Notes under the pieces: generated by a model
What the model saw: the letters and a program-made list of their open reading frames with translations, nothing else
What the model was told of the DNA's origin: nothing
The model's database searches: none
Part shown: positions 26,072 to 37,731 of the stretch, piece after piece
How positions within the stretch are numbered: the stretch's first letter is position 1
How the letters are laid out: each line of letters begins with the position of its first letter
Made by a program: the position numbers and the translations under genes
Origin: Eudoraea chungangensis
GTDB taxonomy: Bacteria > Bacteroidota > Bacteroidia > Flavobacteriales > Flavobacteriaceae
Length of the DNA: 64,000 nucleotides
Direction of reading: 5' to 3'
NCBI RefSeq assembly: GCF_029360665.1
Contig: NZ_JARDUB010000004.1
Location: 434,001 to 498,000, forward strand

Positions 26072-26668
26072 ATGAAATTACTATATTACACTTTAGCTTT
26101 TTTTATCATGAGTCTTTCCTATTCTCAAAACGATCCATTAAAGGAGCTACCATACTCCAGTATCCCTGACTATCCGGAAGAATATACCCCGGGATCTGTG
26201 GTAGCAAGAATGATTGACGGTTTAGGGTTTCGATATTATTGGGCTACAAATGGATTAACATCTGACGACTTAATCTACAAACCTTCAGAAGACGGCAGAA
26301 GCTTAGATGAAACCTTAGACCATATATACGGCTTATCTTCTATGATATATCAGTCTGCAATAAAAGAGGCAAACGACAGAACTTCTGCACTAAACATCCC
26401 CTCAACTTTTAAAGAAAAAAGACAAGCAACATTGATTAATTTAAAGAAGGCAAGTGAAATTTTCCTGCTGTCAAATGATTTAAAATCACATCCAATTATT
26501 TTTAAATCCAATAAGGGGACCTCAGAAAGCCCCTTTTGGCATCAGATTAATGGACCAATCGAAGATGCGGTATGGCATAGTGGACAAATAGTAATTATGA
26601 GAAGAGCCGCGGGGAATCCTATAGACCCAAATGTAAATTTTTTTAGAGGTATCAGGACCTCAGAATAA
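26072..26668 (+). CDS. exported DinB-superfamily protein
   Basis: A 198-residue protein with a signal peptide (to SLSYSQ) and a divergent DinB-like four-helix bundle. The helix near residue 85 (SLDETLDHIYGL) and the last helix (GPIEDAVWHSGQIVIMRRAAG) provide the His positions that bind metal in this superfamily. DinB proteins are often metal-dependent thiol transferases acting with low-molecular-weight thiols, but they are usually cytoplasmic; export is unusual. It lies 12 bp after the esterase gene. Recognition rests on the helix pattern, so moderate confidence. Confidence 0.72.
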   Translation: MKLLYYTLAFFIMSLSYSQNDPLKELPYSSIPDYPEEYTPGSVVARMIDGLGFRYYWATNGLTSDDLIYKPSEDGRSLDETLDHIYGLSSMIYQSAIKEANDRTSALNIPSTFKEKRQATLINLKKASEIFLLSNDLKSHPIIFKSNKGTSESPFWHQINGPIEDAVWHSGQIVIMRRAAGNPIDPNVNFFRGIRTSE

Positions 26669-26765
26669 TTTACGTCCTTATTTGTAAGGAAAAGGACTAG
26701 GTATAGACTAAAAAAAACAGCCATTTCTTTTAGACCTGCATAACTAACCATTAAATAACACTGGT

Positions 26766-27371
26766 ATGAAAAAATTTCTATCTCCTCTTGTATTGTTAGT
26801 CTTCTTAAGTTTTACTAATTACGATACCCAGCTAACTGATGAAGAACGCAAGCTTGGCGCGAATGAATTAAGTAAGTCAGAAAAGTTTCTGCTTAAAACC
26901 GTTAAGGGCCTTAGTGATGAACAGTTAAACTTTAAAAGTAGTCCGGAATCGTGGTCAATTGCCAATTGCGTAGAACACTTAACGATTTCTGAAAATGCCT
27001 TCGACATGATGGTAAAAGGTGCCTTGGAAAGTCCGGCAGATCCATCTAAAAGAAGCGAAGTAAAAATGACAGACGAGCAAATAGTAGCAATGATATCTAG
27101 TCGGGAGAAAAAAGTAAAGACCCCAGAATCATTTGAGCCCTCCGGAAAATTTGGCACCTATGAGGAGACTCTTGATGTCTTCAAAACCAAAAGAAAAGAA
27201 CATATCAACTATATCAAGACCACAAAGGATGACTTAAGAAATCACTATGGAAGCTTTCCGTTTGGAACTTTAGATACTTATCAGGTGTTTTTGTTTATGT
27301 CGGGCCATACTGAAAGACACGTAAAACAAATGGAAGCCGTGATGGCAGATCCCAACTTTCCAAAAGAATAA
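26766..27371 (+). CDS. second exported DinB-superfamily protein
   Basis: A 201-residue DinB_2-type protein. The diagnostic pattern is clear: SPESWSIANCVEHLTISE near residue 60-75 and a C-terminal SGHTERHVKQMEAV, together giving the three-His metal site. A hydrophobic N-terminus (MKKFLSPLVLLVFLSF) suggests export, although cleavage is uncertain. Only weakly similar to the 26072 product, so not a recent duplicate. Two exported DinB proteins in a row is unusual. It ends 74 bp before the symporter gene. Confidence 0.85.
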   Translation: MKKFLSPLVLLVFLSFTNYDTQLTDEERKLGANELSKSEKFLLKTVKGLSDEQLNFKSSPESWSIANCVEHLTISENAFDMMVKGALESPADPSKRSEVKMTDEQIVAMISSREKKVKTPESFEPSGKFGTYEETLDVFKTKRKEHINYIKTTKDDLRNHYGSFPFGTLDTYQVFLFMSGHTERHVKQMEAVMADPNFPKE

Positions 27372-27445
27372 AAAATATTCCGCCTGCGCCTGGGAATTTT
27401 TGTCCCTGGACGTCTTAGTTTACCCTCTAATGTTTACATTTAGGG

Positions 27446-29044
27446 GTGACCTTTTTTACATTCTTTTTATTTACTGCAGTCGTTGCCATAATTGCTGCAT
27501 GGAAACTGCGCAAATCCAAGATTAATTCAAAAGATGGCTATTTTTTAGGAGGTAGGTCGTTAACCGGAATTGTGATTGCTGGCTCCCTGTTACTCACTAA
27601 TATTTCCACCGAACATCTCGTAGGCATGAATGGTTCTTCCTATAAAAATGGGGCAATCATAGTTGCATGGGAAGTTACCTCGGCGCTAGCGCTGGTAGTT
27701 GCGGCCCTATTTTTTGCACCCAGATATTTAAAGATGGGGCTTACGACTATTCCGGAATTCCTTGAAAAAAGATACGATGGTCTAACAAGAACATTAGTAG
27801 CCCTACTTCTTATCATTTCCTTTGTAGCCACCTTGCTACCTATAGTATTATACACAGGGGCGCTGAACATTGAAGCCATCTTTAACTTGTCAGAACTCCT
27901 TGGTGTAAATCATAGCCAGGCGATGTGGATAACGATTGTCACAGTGGGTTGCATAGGCGCTGTTTATGCAATATTTGGTGGACTAAAAATGGTGGCCTTA
28001 ACCGACACCATCAACGGGTTTGGGCTTTTAATTGCGGGATTATTGGTACCATTACTTGCCCTGTGGGAAATTGGTGATGGAGATATTAGTATAGGCTTGG
28101 CGAAAGTATTTCAAAAAAACCCGGAAAAGTTCAATGTAATAAGTTCGGAACCAGGCTTTGGGGCAAATGCAAGGGAGGCAATTTTGCCATTTGAAGTACT
28201 ATTTACAGGCCTTATGGTTAACCAGATATACTTTTGGTGCATGCATCAATCTATAATACAAAGAGTATTAGGTGCTGTAAATCTTAAGGAGGCTCAGAAA
28301 GGTTTGTTATTTACGGGCCTGTTAAAAATATTAGTCCCTTTAATTATTGTCTTGCCAGGGCTCATAGGCTTTTACTATTTCGACAACCAGTTCTTTGATG
28401 ATCCGGATGCCATATATCCAAGGTTGGTAAAAATGGTCTTACCCGATTGGTTAACAGGATTCTTTGTGGCCGTAATGATGGGTGCAATTCTTACCACTTT
28501 TAATAGTACTCTAAATAGCGCCGCTACCGTATTTAGTTTAGATATATACAAACGATATATACGTAAAAATGCCAGTGAAAAAAGTTTGGTGCGTTTAGGC
28601 CAGAGTAGTTCGGCTGTTTTAGCATTTTTTGCTATAGGTATCGCCCCATTTGTTGCCAGTGCACCAGAGGGTTTATACCAGCTTCTTCAACAATTGAACG
28701 GCATCTTTTTCATTCCCATTGCAACCGTAGTCATAGCTGGATTTATATTCCCAAAAGTATCTGCTCATGGTGCTAAAATTGGAATGCTATTTGGATTTAT
28801 CTTTTATATAAGCACTTATTATATCCTTAAATTAGATATTCATTTTGTACATCTTTGGGGCATTGAATTTTTACTAAATATAGTTGTGATGCACCTTGCA
28901 TCATTGAAATACCCCATGGTGACCAAATTTGTGCTAGTTGATAGCGGCAAAGTAAGTACTGTTCCCTGGCGTTTTGCAAAACACTTTAGCCTTTTTCTGG
29001 TTGCATTTACCATTATTTTGTACCTTCTACTTGGAAACATTTAA
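27446..29044 (+). CDS. SLC5-type sodium:solute symporter
   Basis: A 532-residue transporter with thirteen to fourteen helices of the sodium/solute symporter family (SGLT/SMIT type). Features include DGYFLGGRSLTGIVIAGSLLLTNISTEHLVGMNG at the N-terminus, GLTTIPEFLEKRYDGLTR, AIFGGLKMVALTDTINGFGLLIAGL, and AILTTFNSTLNSAATVFSLDIYKRYI. The last, with its Asn/Ser sodium-site residues, is typical of sugar and inositol carriers. The start is GTG at 27446. The gene directly following (one base between) encodes inositol oxygenase, so myo-inositol is the obvious candidate substrate; this is inferred from the pairing. Confidence 0.92.
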   Translation: MTFFTFFLFTAVVAIIAAWKLRKSKINSKDGYFLGGRSLTGIVIAGSLLLTNISTEHLVGMNGSSYKNGAIIVAWEVTSALALVVAALFFAPRYLKMGLTTIPEFLEKRYDGLTRTLVALLLIISFVATLLPIVLYTGALNIEAIFNLSELLGVNHSQAMWITIVTVGCIGAVYAIFGGLKMVALTDTINGFGLLIAGLLVPLLALWEIGDGDISIGLAKVFQKNPEKFNVISSEPGFGANAREAILPFEVLFTGLMVNQIYFWCMHQSIIQRVLGAVNLKEAQKGLLFTGLLKILVPLIIVLPGLIGFYYFDNQFFDDPDAIYPRLVKMVLPDWLTGFFVAVMMGAILTTFNSTLNSAATVFSLDIYKRYIRKNASEKSLVRLGQSSSAVLAFFAIGIAPFVASAPEGLYQLLQQLNGIFFIPIATVVIAGFIFPKVSAHGAKIGMLFGFIFYISTYYILKLDIHFVHLWGIEFLLNIVVMHLASLKYPMVTKFVLVDSGKVSTVPWRFAKHFSLFLVAFTIILYLLLGNI

Positions 29045-29045
29045 G

Positions 29046-29855
29046 ATGGACAAGGTATTTAGAGATTATAGGGAAAGTAAAGCCAAGGCAGCTGTAAAAG
29101 AGCACTACCGAAAGATGCGCGCAAACCAGACGGTGAGTTATGTAGAAAAAATGAAGAAAAAATACCTCACCTATGACAAACCATTAATGCTATGGGATGC
29201 TTTAAAAAACTTAGACGATTTAATTGATGTTAGCGATCCCGACTTAGACCTACCAAATGTACAGCATTTAATACAGAGCGCAGAGGCTATTAGAAGAGAT
29301 AAGAGAGCAGATTGGATGCAGCTTGTAGGATTAATTCATGATTTGGGAAAAATCATGTTTTTATGGGGTTCAGATGAAGACGGAACAAGCCAAAAAGAAC
29401 AATGGGGCATGGTAGGCGATGTCTTTGTGGTTGGTTGCACCCTTCCCAATAGCTGTGTCTATCCGGAATTTAATTCATTAAACCCAGACATGTCCGATTC
29501 CCGATATAACTCTCTCACGGGTAAATACAAAAAGGGTTGTGGGCTAAAAAACCTAGAACTAGCTTGGGGACATGACGAGTATTTGTTCCAAGTTTTGGAG
29601 CATCATTCTACTAACAGACTGCCGGAAGAAGCTATGGCCATGATCCGATACCATTCTTTTTATCCTTGGCACAGTGGTAATAGTTATACGGAACTTTTAC
29701 AGAGAGAGGATGAGAAATATTTGAATTGGATCCGCGATTTCAATAAATATGATTTATATACCAAATCTAACCAGACCTATGATTTAGATTCTTTAAAGAA
29801 TTACTACCTTCCAATAGCTGAAAAATACTTGGGAAAAGGCCCAATTTATTGGTAA
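29046..29855 (+). CDS. myo-inositol oxygenase
   Basis: MIOX is a di-iron enzyme that cleaves myo-inositol with O2 to D-glucuronate. The 269-residue protein from ATG 29046 keeps all six iron ligands expected from animal MIOX: His74 (VQHLIQSAE), His98 and Asp99 (LIHDLGK), His176 (WGHDEY), His203 (RYHSFYPWH) and Asp236 (NKYDLY), with the LWGSDEDGTSQKEQWGMVGDVFVVGC segment between. The overlapping start at 28974 lies inside the symporter gene and is rejected. The gene follows an SLC5 symporter by one base, a transport-and-oxidation pair. Cytoplasmic. MIOX is mainly known from eukaryotes and patchily present in Bacteroidota. Confidence 0.95.
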   Translation: MDKVFRDYRESKAKAAVKEHYRKMRANQTVSYVEKMKKKYLTYDKPLMLWDALKNLDDLIDVSDPDLDLPNVQHLIQSAEAIRRDKRADWMQLVGLIHDLGKIMFLWGSDEDGTSQKEQWGMVGDVFVVGCTLPNSCVYPEFNSLNPDMSDSRYNSLTGKYKKGCGLKNLELAWGHDEYLFQVLEHHSTNRLPEEAMAMIRYHSFYPWHSGNSYTELLQREDEKYLNWIRDFNKYDLYTKSNQTYDLDSLKNYYLPIAEKYLGKGPIYW

Positions 29856-30072
29856 CTTTTCTTAAAAAACTATGAAATAAAACAAGGTCTTATGCCTATT
29901 GATTAAAGTATGTGCTTCTGTAATGACGATATAGTCTACTAGTATGACACTGCTTATAAACATATGGCAGGCGCTGAAATATTATGAATTATTAACAATC
30001 TGTGATGATCTAAATCAGTAATTTAGATTAAAATCTGTTATACTTTAGCAGCACGCTATAAAAAATTAAGTT

Positions 30073-31407
30073 ATGAAAGCTATTTCAAATTTCTTTACGC
30101 ACAAGATTAAGGTGTTTCCTCTTTCCATTTGCCTTCTGTTTGCCCTAGGAATGCAGCAAAGTTTAAAGGCTGCAGTTTTTCAGGACAATATTGGAAACGA
30201 ACAGACCGAATTTAGACAATATAAGGGTATGGTTATTTCACAGGAAAATAAAAAACCCTTGGTTTTTGCCACCCTCACTCTTGAGGGCACAAATATAAGT
30301 ACGGTAACAAATACCGAGGGAAAGTTTATCCTAAAAATACCTAATTCGATTAGTTCAGGGAATGTACTTGTGGCCTTCTTAGGGTATAAAACTTCCTCAA
30401 TTTCTTTAGGGCAATTAAAAGAAGAAAACAATAAAATATCCTTAGAAGTCTCTGTTACGGCCTTGGCAGAAGTAGATGTTGTTATTCCCAAGAATGCAAA
30501 AAATTTGGTCAAAGAAACATTCAGAAAAAGAGGAGATAATTATTTTGATGATCCCACCTTAATGACTGCCTTTTATAGGGAGACGATAAAAAAAAGAAAA
30601 AAGAACGTTTCGCTTTCCGAGGCGGTAGTTAATATTTATAAGACCCCCTATAACATTCCAAAAAGAGATGCTGTACAATTGTATAAAGCCAGAAAAAGTA
30701 CTGATTATTCCAAATTAGATACCTTGGCCCTTAAACTACAAGGAGGACCATTTAATGCACTCTACGTAGATATGATCAAATATCCGGAATACATTTTTAC
30801 AGAAAAATCTATTGACGACTATAACTTTAGTTTTGAGCGATCTACTAGAATTAATGACCAATTAATATTTGTAATATCCTTTAAGCAAAGACCAGAAATA
30901 AGAGAGCCACTATACCAGGGGCAACTCTTTATTAATGGAGAGAAAAAAATCCTCACTAGTGCTATTTACACTTTAAATATTACAGACAAAAACTTAGCCA
31001 GTAGAATGTTTGTTAGACGTAAACCGAGAAATGCAAATGTATATCCTACCGAAATTGCCTACAGGGTAGACTACAGGGAAAGAAATGGAAGGTGGTATTA
31101 TGGTTATAGCAACGTTTTGATGGAGTTTAAAATAAACTGGGATAAAAAATTGTTCAATTCTGTCTATAGTATGACCTGTGAAATGGCTGTAACCGATTGG
31201 GAAAAAGGTATGGTCGAAGACGAGCCAAAAAGCAAAGAAAAGCTTAGGACCAATATCATCTTAAGTGATGAGGCAATAGGGTTTGCAGATCCGGATTTTT
31301 GGGGGGAGTATAATATAATTGAGCCCGAAAAATCTATCGAATCTGCAATCAAAAAGATACAGCGACAACTTAAACGAACTAGGTCGTCCGGTGCCGCCGC
31401 TCCTTAA
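30073..31407 (+). CDS. exported CarboxypepD_reg-domain protein
   Basis: A 444-residue protein with a signal peptide (ending near LKAAVFQ). Residues about 52-125 form a carboxypeptidase-regulatory-like beta sandwich (YKGMVISQENKKPLVFATLTLEG, then TNTEGKFILKIP and VAFLGYKT), the module also found at the N-terminus of TonB receptors. The rest is beta-rich without a recognised catalytic motif; about residues 155-400 resemble the exported or outer-membrane-associated parts of similar flavobacterial proteins. It stands alone, with 217 bp upstream. Function unknown. Confidence 0.8.
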   Translation: MKAISNFFTHKIKVFPLSICLLFALGMQQSLKAAVFQDNIGNEQTEFRQYKGMVISQENKKPLVFATLTLEGTNISTVTNTEGKFILKIPNSISSGNVLVAFLGYKTSSISLGQLKEENNKISLEVSVTALAEVDVVIPKNAKNLVKETFRKRGDNYFDDPTLMTAFYRETIKKRKKNVSLSEAVVNIYKTPYNIPKRDAVQLYKARKSTDYSKLDTLALKLQGGPFNALYVDMIKYPEYIFTEKSIDDYNFSFERSTRINDQLIFVISFKQRPEIREPLYQGQLFINGEKKILTSAIYTLNITDKNLASRMFVRRKPRNANVYPTEIAYRVDYRERNGRWYYGYSNVLMEFKINWDKKLFNSVYSMTCEMAVTDWEKGMVEDEPKSKEKLRTNIILSDEAIGFADPDFWGEYNIIEPEKSIESAIKKIQRQLKRTRSSGAAAP

Positions 31408-31899
31408 GGCAAATCAAATTAGCTTTTTTTAGAATTATTATTAACAATTGTTGATAAGTTAGGTTTATAACTTGTTGATTTTAAAATGCTTAGATAGTTT
31501 TCATTTTTATAAAAAATAATTAAATTTAGGTATGATTTGAAAGTTTTATTTGTCGTAAGTAAAAAGTGATAATCAGTATAGAGTTAACGTTCTTTATATT
31601 ATTATTTAGTCTAAAAGTAAGGGGATACAACTTGTTGTATGCTTTTAATTTAGGATGAGCACAGACGGAAGACGGTAGTTTTCATGAATTGTGTGGTTTG
31701 GGTTTAAGAATTCTAGAATCTTTGGTTGTAGAACTCCTAAAAACTAAATTAAAGTAATAAGAAGAAATAATGGATGAGTTGCTTGGTTGAAGAATTAAGA
31801 ACAAATTGTTATTTCAAACGTGGAGATAGTGATTCAAATGCGACCAATGGTTGCCGTTATGTACTTCGTTGCATAACAAGAGTTTGCAAGCTATTTCTA

Positions 31900-31946
31900 A
31901 AAAGCCATATCAATGTACTTGTACAATGATATGGCTTTTGTTTTTT
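31900..31946 (+). terminator. strong orphan terminator hairpin
   Basis: Perfect 13-bp arms AAAAGCCATATCA (31900-31912) and TGATATGGCTTTT (31927-31939), inner pairing GTAC/GTAC, then a T run. No gene lies directly upstream; the symmetrical A and T flanks also allow function on the minus strand. Confidence 0.75.
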
Positions 31947-32022
31947 CAATTATCGGTTTTTTCTTATTGCCAATGTCTATGGCTAACTAAAGTTGGTTTG
32001 CACTAGTTTTATGACCTTATAA

Positions 32023-34284
<2,262 letters not shown>

Positions 34285-34382
34285 TTTAAGTTTAATGTTT
34301 TCGTCAAAATAATTTATCTGTTTCTCTGGTTTTTTTAACTCAAATTAACTTTTTAACGAAAGCCTTACTTAATTTTAATACA

Positions 34383-34390
34383 TATTTTTG
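34383..34390 (+). promoter_or_regulatory. -7 promoter box before the TonB receptor
   Basis: TATTTTTG, an exact TAnnTTTG match, lies 14 bp upstream of the ATG at 34405. No good -33 element is seen at the usual distance, so support is moderate. Confidence 0.45.
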
Positions 34391-34404
34391 AAAAAAAATA
34401 TTGC

Positions 34405-36807
34405 ATGAATCAATTAAGCCGTTGTTACTTAGTTGGGCTTTTACTGTTTTGGTCAGCTTTTACTTTTTCGCAGGAAAAATTTACCCTAAGTGGGATAATT
34501 ACAGAGGAAACAAGTAACGAGACTTTATTAGGAGTTACGCTGGCGGTACCTTCCCTGAAAACCGGGGTCACCACCAATGTCTATGGATTTTATTCCTTAA
34601 CCCTTCCAGAAGGGGAATATCAAATACAAATTAGTTATCTCGGGTATCGAGATATTGTCCAGACCATTTCACTTACTGAAAATCTTCGCCTCGATTTTAA
34701 AATGGCTGAAATGGCCGAACAGTTAGACGAGGTTGTCGTAACCGAAGACGTAGAAAAAATAAGTATTCGCAACCCGCAAATGAGTGTGAATAGTTTCTCC
34801 GTTCAAACCATAAAAAAAATCCCGGTTGTTCTGGGGGAAGCAGATGTGATTAAGTCTTTACTTCTTCTGCCAGGTGTTACAAGTGCAGGGGAAGCCTCCT
34901 CTGGATTTAATGTCAGAGGTGGTGCTGCGGATCAAAACCTAATTCTTTTGGATGAAGCTGTCATCTTCAATTCTTCACATTTGTTCGGTTTTTTCTCTGT
35001 GTTTAATCCTGATGCAGTAAAAGACGTTAAGCTTTTTAAGGGGGCCATTCCGGCAATATATGGTGGTAGGGTATCTTCTGTACTGGATATCTATCAGAAG
35101 GAAGGCAACAGTAAGGAGTTTAAATTAACCGGCGGAATTGGAGCCGTTTCAAGTAGACTCCTGGCCGAGGGACCAATTGTTAAGGATAAATCTTCTTTCT
35201 TAATAGGAGGAAGGGCTTCCTATGCCCACTTATTTTTACGCTTAACAGATATAGATAATCAGGCGTATTTCTATGACCTCAACGCCAAATTTAACTACCG
35301 TTTCAACGATAAAAACAATATTTACTTATCTGGCTACTTTGGAAGAGATGTTTTCAGTATCGCAGATAGCTTTGAAAACACCTATGGAAATGCAGTTGGT
35401 AACCTGCGATGGAACCACTTGTTTTCAGACAAAGTGTTTTCGAATCTTTCATTAATATATTCGGACTACTACTATGGCCTTGAATTGGATTTTGTTGGCT
35501 TTGAGTGGAATTCTGGCATAAAAAACTTTAACATCAAATATGATCTGAAGCACTATGCCAGCGATAAGCTTCAGCTCAACTATGGGTTAAATAATATTTA
35601 TTATGAATTTAATCCTGGTAAAATTGTTCCGAACGGACCGGATTCGGGCATTCTTGAACAACAACTTATTAAAAAATACGCCAATGAATTTGCCGCCTAT
35701 GTTGATGTTGAGCAGAGTATTACCGAAGCTTTTAGTCTTCAATATGGTTTGAGGTTTAGTTATTTCATGCGATTGGGTCAGGAAGAACTTAATGTTTACG
35801 AAAACGATAATCCGGTTAATTTTAATCCCCTCCTTTTAGTTTATGAGGAAGCAGATCCTATTGGAACCATAAATCCTAGTAGAGGGGAGGTGTTGGCCTC
35901 ATTTGCCAATCTGGAACCCCGCTTGTCGGCCTCTTACACTTTTAATCCGGACAACTCGGTTAAGGCGAGTTACATTCGAATGGCGCAATATTTACACCTG
36001 CTCTCGAATACGAACTCCCCTACTCCCCTTGACGTCTGGACCCCTAGCGGACCTTTCGTAAAACCTCAATTGCTAGATCAATATGCCCTGGGTTATTTTA
36101 GAAATTTAAATGATGGTGATTATTCCTTAGAAGTTGAAGGTTTCTATAAGGATATACAAAATCGTATAGATTATATTGATGGGGCCAATCTAATTGCGAA
36201 TAACTCTATAGAGCAGGTGATTTTAAATGGACAGGCAAGGGCGTATGGATTTGAATTATTATTTCGAAAAAATTTAGGAAGATTTCAAGGCTGGCTAGCT
36301 TATACCTGGGCTGTATCGGAACAGAGAACTCCCGGACGTGGTACAGTTGAAGAAAATGGTCTGTCGGTAGAAGAAACAGGGATTAACTTTGGCGAATGGT
36401 ATAACACCCCTTATGATAAAAGACATGACATTTCCCTTTTTGGAAGTTACGACCTAAACAAGAAATGGAATTTTAATGCAAATTTCGTATATCAGACCGG
36501 ACAGCCAACAAATTATCCTGTCGGACAATTCGAATTTCAGGGTGTTAACGTTCCTTATTATGGACTTAGAAATTTGCAAAGACTTCCGGATTACCACAGA
36601 CTAGATATAGCGGCTACCTTAACTCCTAAGAAAAACGTTGGTCGCAAATGGCAATCGGAGTGGGTATTTAGCATATATAATGTTTACAATCGTATGAATG
36701 CCGCCTCCGTTACTTTTAGACAAAATGAGGATACCGGTGTAAGCGAAGCTATACAAACTTCCATTTTTGGAATTGTTCCATCAGTTACCTATAATTTCAA
36801 ATTTTAG
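34405..36807 (+). CDS. TonB-dependent outer membrane receptor with CarboxypepD_reg domain
   Basis: An 800-residue outer membrane receptor. Order: signal peptide (to FTFSQ), CarboxypepD_reg-like module (about residues 27-112), plug domain (about 120-230; SGFNVRGGAADQNLILLDEAVIFNSSHLFGFFSVFNPDAVKDVKLFKG broadly), and a beta barrel ending in the aromatic VTYNFKF required for outer membrane insertion. It takes up an unknown substrate using TonB energy. A DUF4249 lipoprotein gene follows four bases later, a standard pair in Bacteroidota distinct from the SusC/SusD pair; no glycoside hydrolase is adjacent, so a polysaccharide substrate is not indicated. Confidence 0.95.
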   Translation: MNQLSRCYLVGLLLFWSAFTFSQEKFTLSGIITEETSNETLLGVTLAVPSLKTGVTTNVYGFYSLTLPEGEYQIQISYLGYRDIVQTISLTENLRLDFKMAEMAEQLDEVVVTEDVEKISIRNPQMSVNSFSVQTIKKIPVVLGEADVIKSLLLLPGVTSAGEASSGFNVRGGAADQNLILLDEAVIFNSSHLFGFFSVFNPDAVKDVKLFKGAIPAIYGGRVSSVLDIYQKEGNSKEFKLTGGIGAVSSRLLAEGPIVKDKSSFLIGGRASYAHLFLRLTDIDNQAYFYDLNAKFNYRFNDKNNIYLSGYFGRDVFSIADSFENTYGNAVGNLRWNHLFSDKVFSNLSLIYSDYYYGLELDFVGFEWNSGIKNFNIKYDLKHYASDKLQLNYGLNNIYYEFNPGKIVPNGPDSGILEQQLIKKYANEFAAYVDVEQSITEAFSLQYGLRFSYFMRLGQEELNVYENDNPVNFNPLLLVYEEADPIGTINPSRGEVLASFANLEPRLSASYTFNPDNSVKASYIRMAQYLHLLSNTNSPTPLDVWTPSGPFVKPQLLDQYALGYFRNLNDGDYSLEVEGFYKDIQNRIDYIDGANLIANNSIEQVILNGQARAYGFELLFRKNLGRFQGWLAYTWAVSEQRTPGRGTVEENGLSVEETGINFGEWYNTPYDKRHDISLFGSYDLNKKWNFNANFVYQTGQPTNYPVGQFEFQGVNVPYYGLRNLQRLPDYHRLDIAATLTPKKNVGRKWQSEWVFSIYNVYNRMNAASVTFRQNEDTGVSEAIQTSIFGIVPSVTYNFKF

Positions 36808-36811
36808 ACTC

Positions 36812-37672
36812 ATGGCAAAAAAGATATTTCTTTTACTCTTTAGCATTATCCTTATAAGTTGTGAAAAGGTTATAGATGTGGATCTTCCTGAGGAAGAACC
36901 TCGTTTAGTGGTAGATGCCCTAATTAGACTAGACTTAAATGAACCAACAGTTAATGTGCAGGTGAAAGTAAGTGAGAGTAGTTCCTTTTTTGAATCAAAT
37001 ACACCGGTTACCTCTTTACCCGAGATTACTATTGTAAATTTGGGACAAGATTCTTTTGAATGTGGCAATTGCCTAATTCTTACCCAGGTAACCCCTGGAT
37101 CGGGAATATATGAGACTGTGACCTCCCCCGATTTCTTCCTGAATGGCGATCTAATTATCCAACTTTCTTATCAGGGCAGGTCTTATGTTGGGCAGACAAG
37201 ATTTGTCCCAACAGTACCATTAGACTCTGTAATACAAGGAACCGGGGTTTTGTTTGATGATGAGGAAACGGAAGTAATCGTTACATTTACGGATGAAGCC
37301 GACAGAGAAGACTACTATCTTTTTGATTTTGATTTTGCCGAGTTTCTAGTTACCAGAGATGAGTTTTATCAAGGGCAAGAGTTCAGTTTCTCCTATTTCT
37401 ATGATCAGAGCTTTGAACCGGGCACTGAGATTGAAATCAGTCTAATGGGTGTGGACCGTTCTTTTTTCAACTATATGGACCTCCTAATTCAACAAAGTGA
37501 CGCTGGTTTTGATTTATTTGCATCCCCTGTGGCCACGGTAAGAGGAAATATATTTGATGTGACGGATATTGACAATGAGGGGAACACAGACAATGTAGAT
37601 CAATCCCAAAATTTTCCTTTGGGCTATTTTGCTGTAGTAGAGGTTTCCAAACAAACACTTATTATAGAGTAG
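36812..37672 (+). CDS. DUF4249 lipoprotein, partner of the TonB receptor
   Basis: A 286-residue lipoprotein (lipobox LISC followed by EKVIDVDLPEEEPRLVVDA, the hallmark opening of DUF4249). The rest is beta-rich, with NGDLIIQLSYQGRSYVGQT typical of the family. DUF4249 proteins accompany TonB receptors in Bacteroidota and probably serve as surface or periplasmic partner lipoproteins. The start is ATG 36812, four bases after the receptor stop; an earlier in-frame ATG overlaps the receptor gene and would precede the signal. Cotranscribed with the receptor. Confidence 0.92.
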   Translation: MAKKIFLLLFSIILISCEKVIDVDLPEEEPRLVVDALIRLDLNEPTVNVQVKVSESSSFFESNTPVTSLPEITIVNLGQDSFECGNCLILTQVTPGSGIYETVTSPDFFLNGDLIIQLSYQGRSYVGQTRFVPTVPLDSVIQGTGVLFDDEETEVIVTFTDEADREDYYLFDFDFAEFLVTRDEFYQGQEFSFSYFYDQSFEPGTEIEISLMGVDRSFFNYMDLLIQQSDAGFDLFASPVATVRGNIFDVTDIDNEGNTDNVDQSQNFPLGYFAVVEVSKQTLIIE

Positions 37673-37731
37673 ACCAGACCAAACATTAGGAACAGTTGAA
37701 AGCTCTGTAATTTATTAAATAGAAACGGCTA

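Noticed and set aside
34405-37672. SusC/SusD-type polysaccharide utilisation locus
   Set aside because: The lipoprotein partner is DUF4249 rather than SusD, and no glycoside hydrolase, lyase or sulfatase lies next to the receptor.
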